Shown piece after piece: positions 16,602-25,977 of a stretch of 64,000 nt of DNA. The DNA lies in the NCBI GenBank assembly GCA_040390855.1, contig JAZJXO010000010.1:29962-93961 (forward strand), in the 5' to 3' direction. How positions within the stretch are numbered: the first letter of the stretch is position 1; the number at the start of each line of letters is the position of its first letter. The position numbers were made by a program, and so were the translations under genes. The notes under the pieces are model-generated. The model ran no database searches. It worked only from the letters and a program-made list of their open reading frames with translations, and was not told where the DNA came from. This DNA is from Parvibaculum sp040390855 (GTDB taxonomy: Bacteria; Pseudomonadota; Alphaproteobacteria; Parvibaculales; Parvibaculaceae).

Positions 16602-17969
16602 TTGGCCCATTCTCCTGATAATCCCGCAAATGCCCTCACCGCCGAGCCCTCGCACGCGCTGAGCGGGCGCATCCGCGTGCCGGGCGACAAGTCGATTTCA
16701 CATCGCTCATTAATCTTCGGGACGCTTGCTGTCGGCGAGACGGTCATCACGGGCCTTCTGGAAGGCGACGACGTGCTGGCGACCGCCGAGGCCATGCGCC
16801 GCCTCGGGGCCACTGTGACGCGCGAGATCGACCCACACGGCCATCCCGTATGGCGGGTGCAGGGCGTGGGCGTGGGCGGCCTCAAGGCACCTGAGGAGGC
16901 GCTGGACTTCGGCAATGCGGGCACAGGCGCGCGCCTTGTTATGGGTCTTGTCGCCGGTCATCCGATTACGGCGACATTTGTCGGCGACGCATCGCTGTCG
17001 CGCCGCCCGATGGGCCGCGTGACCGTTCCGCTCGCCATGATGGGTGCAACGTTCCAGGCGCGTGAAGGCGGACGCCTGCCGCTGACGCTGACCGGCGCAC
17101 CGCGCACCATGCCGATCACCTATGAGTTGCCTGTCGCCTCAGCGCAGGTCAAATCCGCCGTGCTGCTGGCGGGTCTTAATGCGCCGGGCGTCACCACCGT
17201 GATCGAGCCCGTGCCGACGCGCGACCATACCGAACGTATGCTCAAGGCATTCGGCGCGAAAGTGGAGATCGTGCCACACGGCGCAAGCGGTCTTGCCATT
17301 CACCTCACGGGCGAACCTGAACTCAAGCCCTGCCCGATCATTGTGCCGGGCGATCCCTCATCTGCGGCTTTCCCTGTTGTAGCAGCGCTTATTACACCAG
17401 ACAGCGACATCATCGTTGAAGGCATCACGCTTAATCCTCACCGCGCAGGTCTTTTTACGACGCTGATCGAAATGGGCGCAGACATCGAAATCATGCATCA
17501 ACGCGAAGAAGGCGGCGAGCCCGTCGCTGATCTGCGTGTGCGCTCAAGCAAGCTCAAAGGCGTTGTCGTGCCGCCGGAACGCGCGCCGTCCATGATCGAC
17601 GAATATCCTGTGCTGGCGATTGCAGCGGCCTTTGCCACCGGCAACACGGTGATGAACGGCATCTATGAAATGCGCGTCAAAGAAAGCGATCGCATTGCCG
17701 CAACCGCGCAGGGGCTTCGCCACAACGGCGTCAAAGTGCATGAGACCGAAGACGGCATGACAGTCGAAGGCCGTGGCGGGCAGGTTGATGGCGGCGGGCA
17801 TGTTGTGACGCATATGGATCATCGCATTGCCATGTCCTTCCTCGTCATGGGTCTCGGCGCCCAAAAGCCCGTCACGGTTGATGACGCGACGATGATCGCG
17901 ACGAGCTTTCCGGATTTTCTGACGCTGATGCGCGGACTGGGCGCGCGCTTTGTGGATCAGCGCCAGTGA
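16602..17969 (+). CDS. aroA: 3-phosphoshikimate 1-carboxyvinyltransferase (EPSP synthase)
   Basis: Sixth enzyme of the shikimate pathway, joining PEP to shikimate-3-phosphate; 455 residues, slightly longer than the E. coli enzyme, as usual for class II-like alphaproteobacterial forms. Landmarks include PGDKSISHRSLIFG near residue 27, NAGTGARLVMGL with Ala after NAGT (the class II pattern of glyphosate-insensitive enzymes), DASLSRRPMGRV, VPGDPSSAAFP, and the C-terminal MDHRIAMSF. The stop overlaps the start of cmk by 4 bases, so translation is coupled. Glyphosate tolerance is an inference from the motif only. Confidence 0.96.
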   Translation: MAHSPDNPANALTAEPSHALSGRIRVPGDKSISHRSLIFGTLAVGETVITGLLEGDDVLATAEAMRRLGATVTREIDPHGHPVWRVQGVGVGGLKAPEEALDFGNAGTGARLVMGLVAGHPITATFVGDASLSRRPMGRVTVPLAMMGATFQAREGGRLPLTLTGAPRTMPITYELPVASAQVKSAVLLAGLNAPGVTTVIEPVPTRDHTERMLKAFGAKVEIVPHGASGLAIHLTGEPELKPCPIIVPGDPSSAAFPVVAALITPDSDIIVEGITLNPHRAGLFTTLIEMGADIEIMHQREEGGEPVADLRVRSSKLKGVVVPPERAPSMIDEYPVLAIAAAFATGNTVMNGIYEMRVKESDRIAATAQGLRHNGVKVHETEDGMTVEGRGGQVDGGGHVVTHMDHRIAMSFLVMGLGAQKPVTVDDATMIATSFPDFLTLMRGLGARFVDQRQ

Positions 17970-18607
17970 GTTTCGTCATTGCCATTGACGGACCGGCAGC
18001 GGCAGGCAAAGGCACGCTCGCCAAACGCCTTGCCTCTCACTACGGTTTTGCCTATCTCGACACCGGATCGCTCTACCGCGCAGTCGGCGTGGCGGTTCAG
18101 GCGCAGGGGCTTGATCCGTCTGATAAATCTGCTGCCGTTGCAGCGGCGCACGCGCTCGACGCGACCAAGATCGACGAAAAGGCAATCCGGACGGCACAAG
18201 CGGGAGCCGCAGCCTCCGTCGTCGCCGTCATGCAGCCGGTGCGCGAGGCGATTTTGCAGTTTCAGCGCGATTTTGCGGGGAATCCGCCAAATAGCGCCAA
18301 AGGGGCCGTTCTCGACGGGAGGGACATCGGCACGGTCGTCTGTCCCGAGGCGCAGGTGAAATTCTTTGTGACCGCCAGCCCCGAAATCAGGGCACATCGC
18401 CGCTGGCTCGAACTCAAGGGATCGGGGTCGGCGATCTCGGAGGCACAAGTCCTTGAAGACACGAGAGAAAGAGACCGCCGCGATACGGAAAGGGCCACAA
18501 GCCCGCTCAGGCCCGCCTCAGACGCGCACTTGCTCGATACGACCAATTTGAGTATAGAAGCGGCGTTCGGCGAAGCCGTCGCGATCATAGACAAGTCAAT
18601 GCGTTAG
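17966..18607 (+). CDS. cmk: Cytidylate kinase
   Basis: Phosphorylates CMP and dCMP to the diphosphates; 213 residues. The P-loop is IAIDGPAAAGKGTLAK at the N-terminus, followed by the YLDTGSLYRAVG nucleotide-monophosphate motif, VLDGRDIGTVV and RDRRDTERATSPL, all conserved in Cmk. The start is a GTG inside the aroA stop (GTGA overlap). The order aroA-cmk-rpsA is widespread in proteobacteria. Confidence 0.96.
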   Translation: MSFVIAIDGPAAAGKGTLAKRLASHYGFAYLDTGSLYRAVGVAVQAQGLDPSDKSAAVAAAHALDATKIDEKAIRTAQAGAAASVVAVMQPVREAILQFQRDFAGNPPNSAKGAVLDGRDIGTVVCPEAQVKFFVTASPEIRAHRRWLELKGSGSAISEAQVLEDTRERDRRDTERATSPLRPASDAHLLDTTNLSIEAAFGEAVAIIDKSMR

Positions 18608-18800
18608 GCCACTTGGAGCCACTCAGGCGTTCAGGGGTTTTGCCATTGGCTCAATCTGCGTTCCCGTGGCGGTGGCTGCCGGTTTTTCGCAACCCCTAAC
18701 CCCTCGGGCTTTTTCTTTGCTCTCCGGTAATCCTGCCTATGAGAGCCGGTCATCTGGAAACTGTGGCTGAACACGAAGTCCGATCTGGAGACTGAACACA

Positions 18801-20513
18801 TTGGCTATGAATGAAGCCGCGCTCAATCCGAGCCGCGAAGATTTTGCCGCCCTCCTCGAAGCCTCTTTCACGCATAACGACATGCAGGAAGGCTCCGTCA
18901 TCCGCGGTACCGTTGTTGGCATTGAAAACGATCTCGCCATCATCGACGTCGGCCTGAAGACTGAAGGCCGCGTTGCGCTCAAAGAATTTGCGGCCCCCGG
19001 TCGCGCCGCCACCATCGCGGTTGGCGACGAAGTTGAAGTCTATCTCGAACGCATTGAAAACTCGGCTGGTGAAGCTGTTCTGTCGCGTGAAAAAGCCAAG
19101 CGCGAAGAAAGCTGGATCCGTCTCGAAGTCGCGTTCGAAAAGCAGGAACGTGTCGAAGGCCAGATCTTCGGTCGCGTCAAAGGCGGCTTCACGGTTGACC
19201 TCGACGGCGCCGTGGCCTTCTTGCCCGGTTCACAGGTTGACATCCGCCCCGTGCGCGACGTCACACCGTTGATGAACATCGCGCAGCCTTTCCAGATCCT
19301 CAAGATGGACAAGCGCCGCGGCAACATCGTTGTCTCGCGTCGTGCGGTCCTTGAAGAGACCCGCGCCGAACAGCGTCAGGAACTCGTTGAGAACCTCAAA
19401 GAAGGTCAGGTGCTTGAAGGCGTCGTGAAGAACATCACCGATTACGGTGCGTTCGTTGATCTCGGCGGCGTTGATGGTCTGCTCCATGTCACCGACATTG
19501 CATGGCGTCGCGTGAACCACCCGACTGAAGTCCTCACCATCGGCCAGTCGGTCAAGGTGCAGGTCATCAAAGTCAATCAGGACACGCAGCGCATCTCGCT
19601 CGGCATGAAGCAGCTTGAAGCTGATCCATGGGAAGGCGTTGGCCAGAAATACCCGATGAATGCGAAGTTCTCCGGCCGCGTCACCAACATCACCGACTAC
19701 GGTGCATTCGTTGAACTGGAACCAGGCGTTGAAGGCCTTGTCCATGTTTCCGAAATGAGCTGGACGAAGAAGAACGTACATCCCGGCAAGATCGTTTCGA
19801 CCTCGCAGGAAGTCGAAGTGATGGTGCTGGAAGTCGATCCGGTGAAGCGTCGCATCTCGCTTGGTCTCAAGCAGTGCCTCGACAATCCCTGGGCGACATT
19901 CGCTGAACGCTTCCCCGTCGGCACGCTTGTCGAAGGCGAAATCAAGAACATCACCGAATTCGGTCTGTTCATTGGTCTCGATACGGACGTTGACGGCATG
20001 GTCCACATGTCGGACCTCGACTGGAACAAGTCGGGCGAAGAAGCCATGACCGATTACACCAAGGGCCAGATCGTCAAAGCGCAGGTACTTGACGTTGACA
20101 CCGAGAAAGAACGCATCTCGCTCGGCATCAAACAGCTCACCGGCGACCCGATGGAAAACCTCGGCGACGCGATCCGCAAGGGCGCGGTTGTCACGGGCAC
20201 CGTCTCGGCGGTTCAGGAAAACGGCATCGAAGTCACCGTCGGTGATGAAGGTCTCGTGGCCTTTATCCGTCGCGCCGAACTTTCGCGTGACCGTTCCGAG
20301 CAGCGCCCCGAGCGTTTCTCGGTCGGCGAAAAAGTCGATGCCCGCGTTACCATGTTTGATCGGGCCGCGCGCAAGATCACACTCTCGGTGAAGGCTCTCG
20401 AAATCGCTGAAGAAAAAGACGCAGTCGCCCAGTACGGCTCGTCGGATTCAGGCGCATCGCTCGGCGACATTCTCGGTGCCGCTCTCAAGCGCGAAGCGGA
20501 CGACAAGAAGTAA
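18801..20513 (+). CDS. rpsA: 30S ribosomal protein S1
   Basis: RNA-binding ribosomal protein of about 570 residues that delivers mRNA to the 30S subunit. Six S1 (OB-fold) domains can be counted, starting near GSVIRGTVVGI, VEGQIFGRVKGG, GQVLEGVVKNITDYGAFVDL, NAKFSGRVTNITDYGAFVEL, GTLVEGEIKNITEFGLFIGL and GAVVTGTVSAVQENGIEV; domains 3-5 are the most alike. TTG at 18801 has GGAG ten bases upstream; an ATG two codons later is an alternative. A 193-base leader separates it from cmk and contains an imperfect repeat of ATCTGGA-ACTG; a strong terminator follows the gene. Confidence 0.97.
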   Translation: MAMNEAALNPSREDFAALLEASFTHNDMQEGSVIRGTVVGIENDLAIIDVGLKTEGRVALKEFAAPGRAATIAVGDEVEVYLERIENSAGEAVLSREKAKREESWIRLEVAFEKQERVEGQIFGRVKGGFTVDLDGAVAFLPGSQVDIRPVRDVTPLMNIAQPFQILKMDKRRGNIVVSRRAVLEETRAEQRQELVENLKEGQVLEGVVKNITDYGAFVDLGGVDGLLHVTDIAWRRVNHPTEVLTIGQSVKVQVIKVNQDTQRISLGMKQLEADPWEGVGQKYPMNAKFSGRVTNITDYGAFVELEPGVEGLVHVSEMSWTKKNVHPGKIVSTSQEVEVMVLEVDPVKRRISLGLKQCLDNPWATFAERFPVGTLVEGEIKNITEFGLFIGLDTDVDGMVHMSDLDWNKSGEEAMTDYTKGQIVKAQVLDVDTEKERISLGIKQLTGDPMENLGDAIRKGAVVTGTVSAVQENGIEVTVGDEGLVAFIRRAELSRDRSEQRPERFSVGEKVDARVTMFDRAARKITLSVKALEIAEEKDAVAQYGSSDSGASLGDILGAALKREADDKK

Positions 20514-20540
20514 TCCTTCTGTCATCGACTGAAAAATCGG

Positions 20541-20577
20541 GGGCGCGTTTTGGATCAATCCGGAACGCGCCCTTTTT
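20541..20577 (+). terminator. Rho-independent terminator after rpsA
   Basis: GGGCGCGTT pairs with AACGCGCCC, and the inner bases extend the stem to about 15 pairs with two G-T wobbles around a CA loop; TTTTT follows. It lies 27 bases after the rpsA stop and separates it from sppA. Confidence 0.9.
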
Positions 20578-20650
20578 GTATTTTCGGGTGCTTTGCACGG
20601 GACGCGGTAAATGCACTAAGCTCGCCTTCTGAAATTCACAGGAGAGCACT

Positions 20651-21598
20651 TTGCCCATCGACGCCAACGCGCTTGCCGACCGCCGCCATTTAAAGCGCCG
20701 CCTTATGCTCTGGCGTTTTGCGGCCGTGGCTGCGCTCGGATTTGCATTTCTCATCCTCTCTTTGCAGAACCAGACCTCCTTTCATGGCGCACAGATCGCG
20801 CGTGTTGAAATCAACGGCATCATCACCGATGACAAGCCAATGCAGGAGTTGCTTGAGGATCTCGGCAAGGATAATGGCATCAAAGCAGTCATTCTCTCGA
20901 TCGACAGTCCGGGCGGCACGACCACTGGTTCGGAAGCGCTTTATGAAAGTGTGCGCCGCGTAGCCGAGAAAAAACCTGTTGTGGCCGTGCTCGGAACGGT
21001 TGCAGCATCGGGCGGCTATATCGCCGCGCTCTCTGCCGACCATGTGGTTGCGCGCGGCAATACGCTCACAGGCTCCATCGGCGTGCTCTTTCAATGGACA
21101 CAGCTTTCGGGCCTCATGGAAAAACTGGGGCTGGAAGCGCGCTCGGTGAAATCGGCGCCGCTCAAAGCCGAACCCAATCCCTATTCGAAGCCGACGCCTG
21201 AGGCTCTTGCGGTGACGCAGGACCTCATCGCCTCGTCTTACGACTGGTTTCTGGGACTTGTCGCCGAACGGCGCAAGCTCGACATGAAAACCGCCCGCAA
21301 GCTCGGAGATGGTCGCGTCTATACCGGTTTTCAGGCGGTCGAGAACGGGTTGATCGACGAAATCGGCGGCGAGGAGGAAGCTGTCGCCTGGCTGACAACT
21401 GCGCGCAAGGTCGAAGACGGACTCCCCGTCGAGACCTGGAAACCCAAGCGTCCCGAAGAGGCACTGGGCTTTCTCGGGGCGCGCGCCTTTGGCGAGGGGT
21501 TTGCCCGCGGGATTGTCACTCTGGGCGGAAAAACCCTGCAAACAAAAACACTTACGCTTGACGGGCTGACAAGTGTTTGGCAGGCTGACCCGCAATGA
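20651..21598 (+). CDS. sppA: Signal peptide peptidase SppA, short S49 form
   Basis: Membrane-anchored serine protease of 315 residues that degrades cleaved signal peptides. One N-terminal transmembrane segment lies near residues 20-38 (WRFAAVAALGFAFLILSL). The catalytic Ser is in GTVAASGGYIAALSAD (Ser120) and the general-base Lys is in KSAPLKAEPNPYSKPT (Lys172); the 52-residue spacing equals that of the Bacillus SppA dyad. SPGGTTTGSEALY provides the oxyanion glycine loop. The start is TTG at 20651 with GGAG six bases before. It follows rpsA, as in many alphaproteobacteria. Confidence 0.93.
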   Translation: MPIDANALADRRHLKRRLMLWRFAAVAALGFAFLILSLQNQTSFHGAQIARVEINGIITDDKPMQELLEDLGKDNGIKAVILSIDSPGGTTTGSEALYESVRRVAEKKPVVAVLGTVAASGGYIAALSADHVVARGNTLTGSIGVLFQWTQLSGLMEKLGLEARSVKSAPLKAEPNPYSKPTPEALAVTQDLIASSYDWFLGLVAERRKLDMKTARKLGDGRVYTGFQAVENGLIDEIGGEEEAVAWLTTARKVEDGLPVETWKPKRPEEALGFLGARAFGEGFARGIVTLGGKTLQTKTLTLDGLTSVWQADPQ

Positions 21599-21739
21599 AC
21601 AAGAGTTTCATGCGGCTGATCTCAGCGGGGCTATCAGGGGAAATGAGAAGCAAGACAAGGGTTGATCATTGCCCGTTGCTTCGTTTCCCGAGTCCCGATG
21701 ATCAGGCGTCATGGACAAAATCGCCGGTGGACGTCCTCC

Positions 21740-22084
21740 ATGATCAAGTCTGAACTCGTCGCCCGGCTGGCTCAAGCCAATCCACATCTCTATCAGCGCG
21801 ACGTTGAACGCATTGTCTCGACGATTTTTGACGAGATCAGCAATGCGCTGGCGCGCGGTGACCGTGTGGAACTTCGCGGTTTCGGCGCGTTTTCGGTGAA
21901 AAGCCGCCCCGCCCGCACTGGCCGCAACCCGCGCACCGGCGCGCCCGTCCATGTCGATGAGAAGTTTGTGCCCTTCTTCAAAACGGGCAAGGAATTGCGT
22001 GAACGCCTCAACAATGCCGATATTCCCGAGCATATGCTGATGGCTGACACAGGCGAGGACGATGACGACGGCGATGACGAATAA
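21740..22084 (+). CDS. ihfB: Integration host factor subunit beta
   Basis: DNA-bending nucleoid protein of 114 residues, partner of IHF-alpha. It begins MIKSELVARLAQANPHL and has the HU/IHF signature GFGAFSVKSRPARTGRNPRTGAPV with the DNA-intercalating loop Pro, then VPFFKTGKELRERLN. A strongly acidic tail (GEDDDDGDDE) extends past the normal end, common in alphaproteobacterial IhfB. The reading frame continues upstream to 21662 but those residues do not match the family, so the ATG at 21740 is preferred. Order sppA-ihfB-lapA is conserved. Confidence 0.94.
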   Translation: MIKSELVARLAQANPHLYQRDVERIVSTIFDEISNALARGDRVELRGFGAFSVKSRPARTGRNPRTGAPVHVDEKFVPFFKTGKELRERLNNADIPEHMLMADTGEDDDDGDDE

Positions 22085-22134
22085 ATCCATCTGACGCCGC
22101 CTCCAATGGTCTTGTGGCCTGAAGGACCAGACAT

Positions 22135-22431
22135 ATGAAATTCCTGCGCTGGCTGCTGCTTCTTCCCGTGGCGCTTTTTGCGATCCTTATTGCGATTGCC
22201 AACCGCCAGTCTGTGACCTTCAGCCTTGATCCGTTCAATCCGCTGGAACCGTCCATCGGGGTCACCATGCCGTTGGCGCTCATTGTCATTATCGCGATAT
22301 TTTTCGGTATATTGATCGGCGGCTTTGCCAGCTGGCGGCAGTCGCGCCTCAAGGCCCATGCCCGCTCGACACCTGTGCTCCCTGCCGCGCAGACATTGCC
22401 CGTGCCGGACGCCCAGAAGCGTTTTACTTAA
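22135..22431 (+). CDS. LapA-domain (DUF1049) inner-membrane protein
   Basis: Small membrane protein of 98 residues with two hydrophobic segments, residues ~3-23 (LRWLLLLPVALFAILIAIAN) and ~42-62 (LPLALIVIIAIFFGILIGG), joined by the VTFSLDPFNP loop; a W-R-RL-A basic stretch follows, as in LapA (lipopolysaccharide assembly protein A). In E. coli LapA/LapB regulate LpxC turnover; here no lapB is adjacent, so that role is uncertain. GAAGGA precedes the ATG. It lies 50 bases after ihfB. Confidence 0.85.
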   Translation: MKFLRWLLLLPVALFAILIAIANRQSVTFSLDPFNPLEPSIGVTMPLALIVIIAIFFGILIGGFASWRQSRLKAHARSTPVLPAAQTLPVPDAQKRFT

Positions 22432-22524
22432 AGTCCACGGATGCTATAAAGCGGCCTGCCCGCAGCTTGCCCAGCAGGTTTGCCCGCAGGCTTCAACGTG
22501 TGCCCGCCAACGGGAGCGCTTTCC

Positions 22525-23232
22525 ATGACCGTTCTGACCCAGAATCCGATCTTCTGCGCCCTCGACACGACCGAGGTGGCGCGCGCCACAGACCTTGCCC
22601 AGAGCCTCAAAGGCACGGTCGGCGGCGTCAAAATCGGCATGGAGTTCTTCAATGCGCACGGACCGAAGGGTTACGCCGAAGTCGCCAAAGCCGGATTGCC
22701 GATCTTTCTTGATCTGAAGCTCCATGACATTCCGAACACGGTCGCAGGCGGTATCCGCGCGGTGCTGCCGCTCAAACCCGCCATCGTCAATGTTCATGCC
22801 GCAGGCGGCCTTGCCATGATGCGTGCCGCTGCCGATGCCGCCAAAGAGGCAGGCAGCGCCCGCCCGCTCATCATTGCGGTCACCATGCTTACAAGTCTTG
22901 ATGCCTCGGACCTCACTGACACTGGCGTCACAGGCACGCCTGCCGACCATGTGCTGCGGCTTGCACATCTTGCCGCCAAAGCCGGTCTCGACGGCATCGT
23001 TTGCAGTGCGCATGAAATCGAACGCCTTCGTCGCGAGCTTGATCCCTCGTTCAAGCTCATCGTGCCGGGCATCCGGCCTGCCGGTTCCGATATTGCCGAC
23101 CAGAAACGCATTATGACGCCGCCCGAGGCGCTGTCGCTCGGCGCTGATGTTCTCGTCATCGGTCGCCCGATCACCGGGGCCCAGAACCCGCATGACGCCG
23201 CTGCGGCCATCACGGCCTCGCTCGCTGCATAA
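22525..23232 (+). CDS. pyrF: Orotidine-5'-phosphate decarboxylase
   Basis: Last step of UMP synthesis; 235 residues in a TIM barrel. The catalytic D-x-K-x-x-D motif is visible as DLKLHDIPNTV (about residue 60), along with ALDTTEVARA, the GGVKIGMEFF lysine strand, and the phosphate-binding VPGIRP and VIGRPIT loops. The ATG at 22525 has GGGAG nine bases ahead and matches the family start; the open frame upstream to 22480 is not part of it. trpF begins one base after the stop. Confidence 0.96.
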   Translation: MTVLTQNPIFCALDTTEVARATDLAQSLKGTVGGVKIGMEFFNAHGPKGYAEVAKAGLPIFLDLKLHDIPNTVAGGIRAVLPLKPAIVNVHAAGGLAMMRAAADAAKEAGSARPLIIAVTMLTSLDASDLTDTGVTGTPADHVLRLAHLAAKAGLDGIVCSAHEIERLRRELDPSFKLIVPGIRPAGSDIADQKRIMTPPEALSLGADVLVIGRPITGAQNPHDAAAAITASLAA

Positions 23233-23233
23233 G

Positions 23234-23884
23234 ATGTCTTCCACCCGAGTCAAAATCTGCGGCCTTTCAACGCCGGACACCGTTCAGGCAGCTGTTGACG
23301 CAGGTGCCGATTATCTGGGCTTCAACTTCTTCCCGCGCTCGCCGCGCTATGTCACACCGCACCTCGCCGCAGAGCTTGCCCGTCTCGTGCCCGACACGGT
23401 GCTCAATGTGGCGCTCGCCGTGGACGCGGACGATGCGATGCTTGATGAGATCGTCAAAGCGTTGAAGCCCGATATTCTCCAGTTCCACGGGTCCGAAACA
23501 CCCGGACGCCTCGTCGAGCTTAAAGCCCGCTACGGGCTCACCCTGATGAAAGCCATCCCTGTTTCAGGGCCTGAAGACCTCGAAAAATCAATGCTGTACC
23601 GCGACAGCGCCGATTTGTTGCTGTTTGACGCCAAACCCCCTAAATCTATGGCAAATGCCCTGCCGGGCGGCAATGGCCTCACATTCGACTGGTCGCTGCT
23701 TGCCGGACAGAAGCCCGAGACGCCCTGGATGCTTTCAGGCGGACTTGACCCTGACAATGTCGCTGAGGCCATTCGCGTCACCGGCGCTGAAGCGGTTGAT
23801 GTCTCATCAGGTGTCGAGACAGCGCCAGGCCAGAAAAACGCGGGCCTGATTGAAAAATTTATCAAGGCTGCAAAGGCGGTCTGA
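23234..23884 (+). CDS. trpF: Phosphoribosylanthranilate isomerase
   Basis: Third step of tryptophan synthesis from anthranilate (Amadori rearrangement); 216 residues in a TIM barrel. It starts VKICGLSTPDTVQAAVDAGADYLGFNFFPRSPRYV with the catalytic Cys in KICG, and later has LQFHGSET, LLFDAKPP with the catalytic Asp, and WMLSGGLDPDNV, DVSSGVETAPG. The gene begins one base after pyrF and 21 bases before trpB, so pyrF-trpF-trpB-trpA-accD-folC is probably one operon. Confidence 0.96.
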   Translation: MSSTRVKICGLSTPDTVQAAVDAGADYLGFNFFPRSPRYVTPHLAAELARLVPDTVLNVALAVDADDAMLDEIVKALKPDILQFHGSETPGRLVELKARYGLTLMKAIPVSGPEDLEKSMLYRDSADLLLFDAKPPKSMANALPGGNGLTFDWSLLAGQKPETPWMLSGGLDPDNVAEAIRVTGAEAVDVSSGVETAPGQKNAGLIEKFIKAAKAV

Positions 23885-23905
23885 GTTTGAGAAAAGAGTG
23901 ACGAC

Positions 23906-25126
23906 GTGGACGTGAGTTCGAAACCAAATTCCTTCCGCACCGGCCCTGATGAGCGCGGTCGCTTCGGCCTGTTCGGAGGACGCTTTGTCGCCGAAACACT
24001 GATGCCGCTGATCCTCGATCTTGAAAAGGCTTATGACGCGGCCAAGGAAGACCCGGCTTTCCATGCGGAACTGAAAAACCTCAACACGCATTATGCCGGT
24101 CGTCCGAGCCCGCTCTATTTTGCCGAGCGCCTGACAGAGCATTTCGGTGGCGCGAAGATTTATCTCAAACGCGAAGAGCTGAACCATACTGGCTCGCACA
24201 AGATCAATAATTGCCTCGGCCAAATCCAGCTTGCCCGCCGCATGGGCAAGACGCGCATCATCGCGGAGACGGGGGCCGGTCAGCACGGCGTTGCGTCGGC
24301 CACTGTTGCTGCACGTTTCGGCTTGCCTTGTGTGGTTTACATGGGCGCGACCGACGTTGAACGCCAGAAGCCCAATGTCTTCCGCATGAAACTTCTGGGC
24401 GCCGAAGTTGTGCCTGTCACATCGGGGTCCGGCACGCTCAAAGACGCGATGAACGAAGCGTTGCGCGACTGGGTCACCAATGTCGACAACACCTATTATC
24501 TCATCGGCACAGTGGCGGGCCCGCATCCTTATCCTGCGATGGTGCGCGACTTCCAGTCGGTGATCGGCACGGAAGCCAAAGCGCAGTTGCAGGAAATCGA
24601 AGGCCGCTTGCCTGACACGCTTGTCGCCTGTATCGGCGGCGGTTCCAATGCGATGGGCCTCTTCCATCCCTTCCTTGATGATGAGGGAGTTGAAGTCATC
24701 GGCGTTGAAGCGGGCGGTCACGGCATCGAGACGGGCGAACATTCCGCCTCAATCCTCGGCGGCTCACCCGGCGTGCTCCACGGCAACCGCACCTATCTCC
24801 TTCAGGACGATGACGGACAAATTCTTGAAGGCCATTCGATTTCGGCAGGTCTTGATTATCCCGGCATCGGACCTGAACATTCATGGCTCGCTGACATCGG
24901 CCGCGTGAAATACGTATCCGCCACCGACAAGGAAGCGCTCAAAGCATTTCAGCTTCTGTCCAAGATCGAAGGCATCATCCCCGCGCTTGAACCCTGCCAT
25001 GCGCTGGCGCATGTCGCAAAGATTGCGCCGACCATGTCCAAAGATCAGATCATTCTCGTCTGCCTGTCAGGTCGTGGCGACAAAGACGTCTTCTCGGTCG
25101 CCGAACATCTGGGGGTGACGCTGTGA
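23906..25126 (+). CDS. trpB: Tryptophan synthase beta chain
   Basis: PLP enzyme of 406 residues that condenses indole with serine. The cofactor lysine is in NHTGSHKINN, followed by ETGAGQHGVASATVAARF, the GSNAMG phosphate loop in CIGGGSNAMG, and the C-terminal LSGRGDKDV. The start is GTG at 23906. It overlaps trpA by 4 bases (GTGA), which fits the equimolar alpha2-beta2 channelling complex. Confidence 0.97.
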   Translation: MDVSSKPNSFRTGPDERGRFGLFGGRFVAETLMPLILDLEKAYDAAKEDPAFHAELKNLNTHYAGRPSPLYFAERLTEHFGGAKIYLKREELNHTGSHKINNCLGQIQLARRMGKTRIIAETGAGQHGVASATVAARFGLPCVVYMGATDVERQKPNVFRMKLLGAEVVPVTSGSGTLKDAMNEALRDWVTNVDNTYYLIGTVAGPHPYPAMVRDFQSVIGTEAKAQLQEIEGRLPDTLVACIGGGSNAMGLFHPFLDDEGVEVIGVEAGGHGIETGEHSASILGGSPGVLHGNRTYLLQDDDGQILEGHSISAGLDYPGIGPEHSWLADIGRVKYVSATDKEALKAFQLLSKIEGIIPALEPCHALAHVAKIAPTMSKDQIILVCLSGRGDKDVFSVAEHLGVTL

Positions 25127-25977
25127 GCACACGTCTCGACAAGCGCTTTGCCAAACTCAAAGCCGAAAGCCGCGCCGCTTTCGTCACCTTCATTACGGCC
25201 TGCGATCCTGATTTCGATGCGTCCTTTGAAATCCTGAAAGGTCTGCCTGCTGCCGGTGCCGATGTGATCGAACTCGGGATGCCCTTCACGGACCCGATGG
25301 CGGACGGCCCCGCCATTCAAGCGTCGTCACAGCGCGCCTTGAAATCAGGCGCAACGCTCCGCCAGACGCTCGATCTCGTCGCGCGCTTTCGCAGAGGTGA
25401 TGCCGACACACCCATCGTTCTCATGGGCTATTACAACCCGATCTATCACATGGGCGTTGACAGGTTTCTTGTCGCGGCCAACGAGGCCGGCGTTGATGGG
25501 TTGATCGTTGTCGATCTGCCGCCGGAAGAAGACGACGAGCTTTGCGAACCGGCCATGAAAGCAGGACTCAACTTCATCCGCCTTGCGACACCGACCACCG
25601 ATGATCGTCGTCTGCCTGCGGTTCTCGCCAATACATCGGGCTTTGTCTATTACGTCTCGATCAACGGTATCACGGGATCCGCCTCGCCCCAGGCGCGCGA
25701 CGTTGCCGCTGCTGTCGCCCGCATCAAGCGCCACACATCGCTTCCCGTTGCCGTCGGCTTCGGTATCCGCACGCCAGAACAGGCAGCTTCCATTGCGCAG
25801 GCCGCCGACGGCGCTGTGATCGGTTCCGCCATTGTTGACGCTATCGCCCAGCAGCTTGACGGCGCAGGTAAACTCAAATCCGCTGGCGCTGCCCGCGTGC
25901 TCGCCCTTGTATCCGACCTCGCCAAAGGCGTGCACAACGCCCGCGCGACGGCGGCTCAGCAGGAGACATCACGATGA
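25123..25977 (+). CDS. trpA: Tryptophan synthase alpha chain
   Basis: Cleaves indole-3-glycerol phosphate to indole, passed to TrpB; 284 residues, TIM barrel. Catalytic residues are seen as Glu in VIELGMPFTDPMADGP and the nearby Asp in IVVDLPPEE. FVYYVSINGITGS and VGFGIRTPEQA form the phosphate site. The start GTG overlaps trpB and the end overlaps accD by 4 bases (ATGA). Confidence 0.96.
   Translation: MSTRLDKRFAKLKAESRAAFVTFITACDPDFDASFEILKGLPAAGADVIELGMPFTDPMADGPAIQASSQRALKSGATLRQTLDLVARFRRGDADTPIVLMGYYNPIYHMGVDRFLVAANEAGVDGLIVVDLPPEEDDELCEPAMKAGLNFIRLATPTTDDRRLPAVLANTSGFVYYVSINGITGSASPQARDVAAAVARIKRHTSLPVAVGFGIRTPEQAASIAQAADGAVIGSAIVDAIAQQLDGAGKLKSAGAARVLALVSDLAKGVHNARATAAQQETSR

Noticed and set aside
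18752..18800. Imperfect repeat of ATCTGGA-ACTG-AACAC in the rpsA leader
   Set aside because: Copies differ by a 5-base gap and substitutions; too weak to call an operator or autoregulatory structure.
19230..20006. 258-codon frame opposite rpsA
   Set aside because: Antisense shadow; the repeating S1 domains create repeated antisense sequence.
23807..24742. 311-codon minus-strand frame across trpF/trpB
   Set aside because: Antisense to two certain genes; no ribosome binding site or domain.
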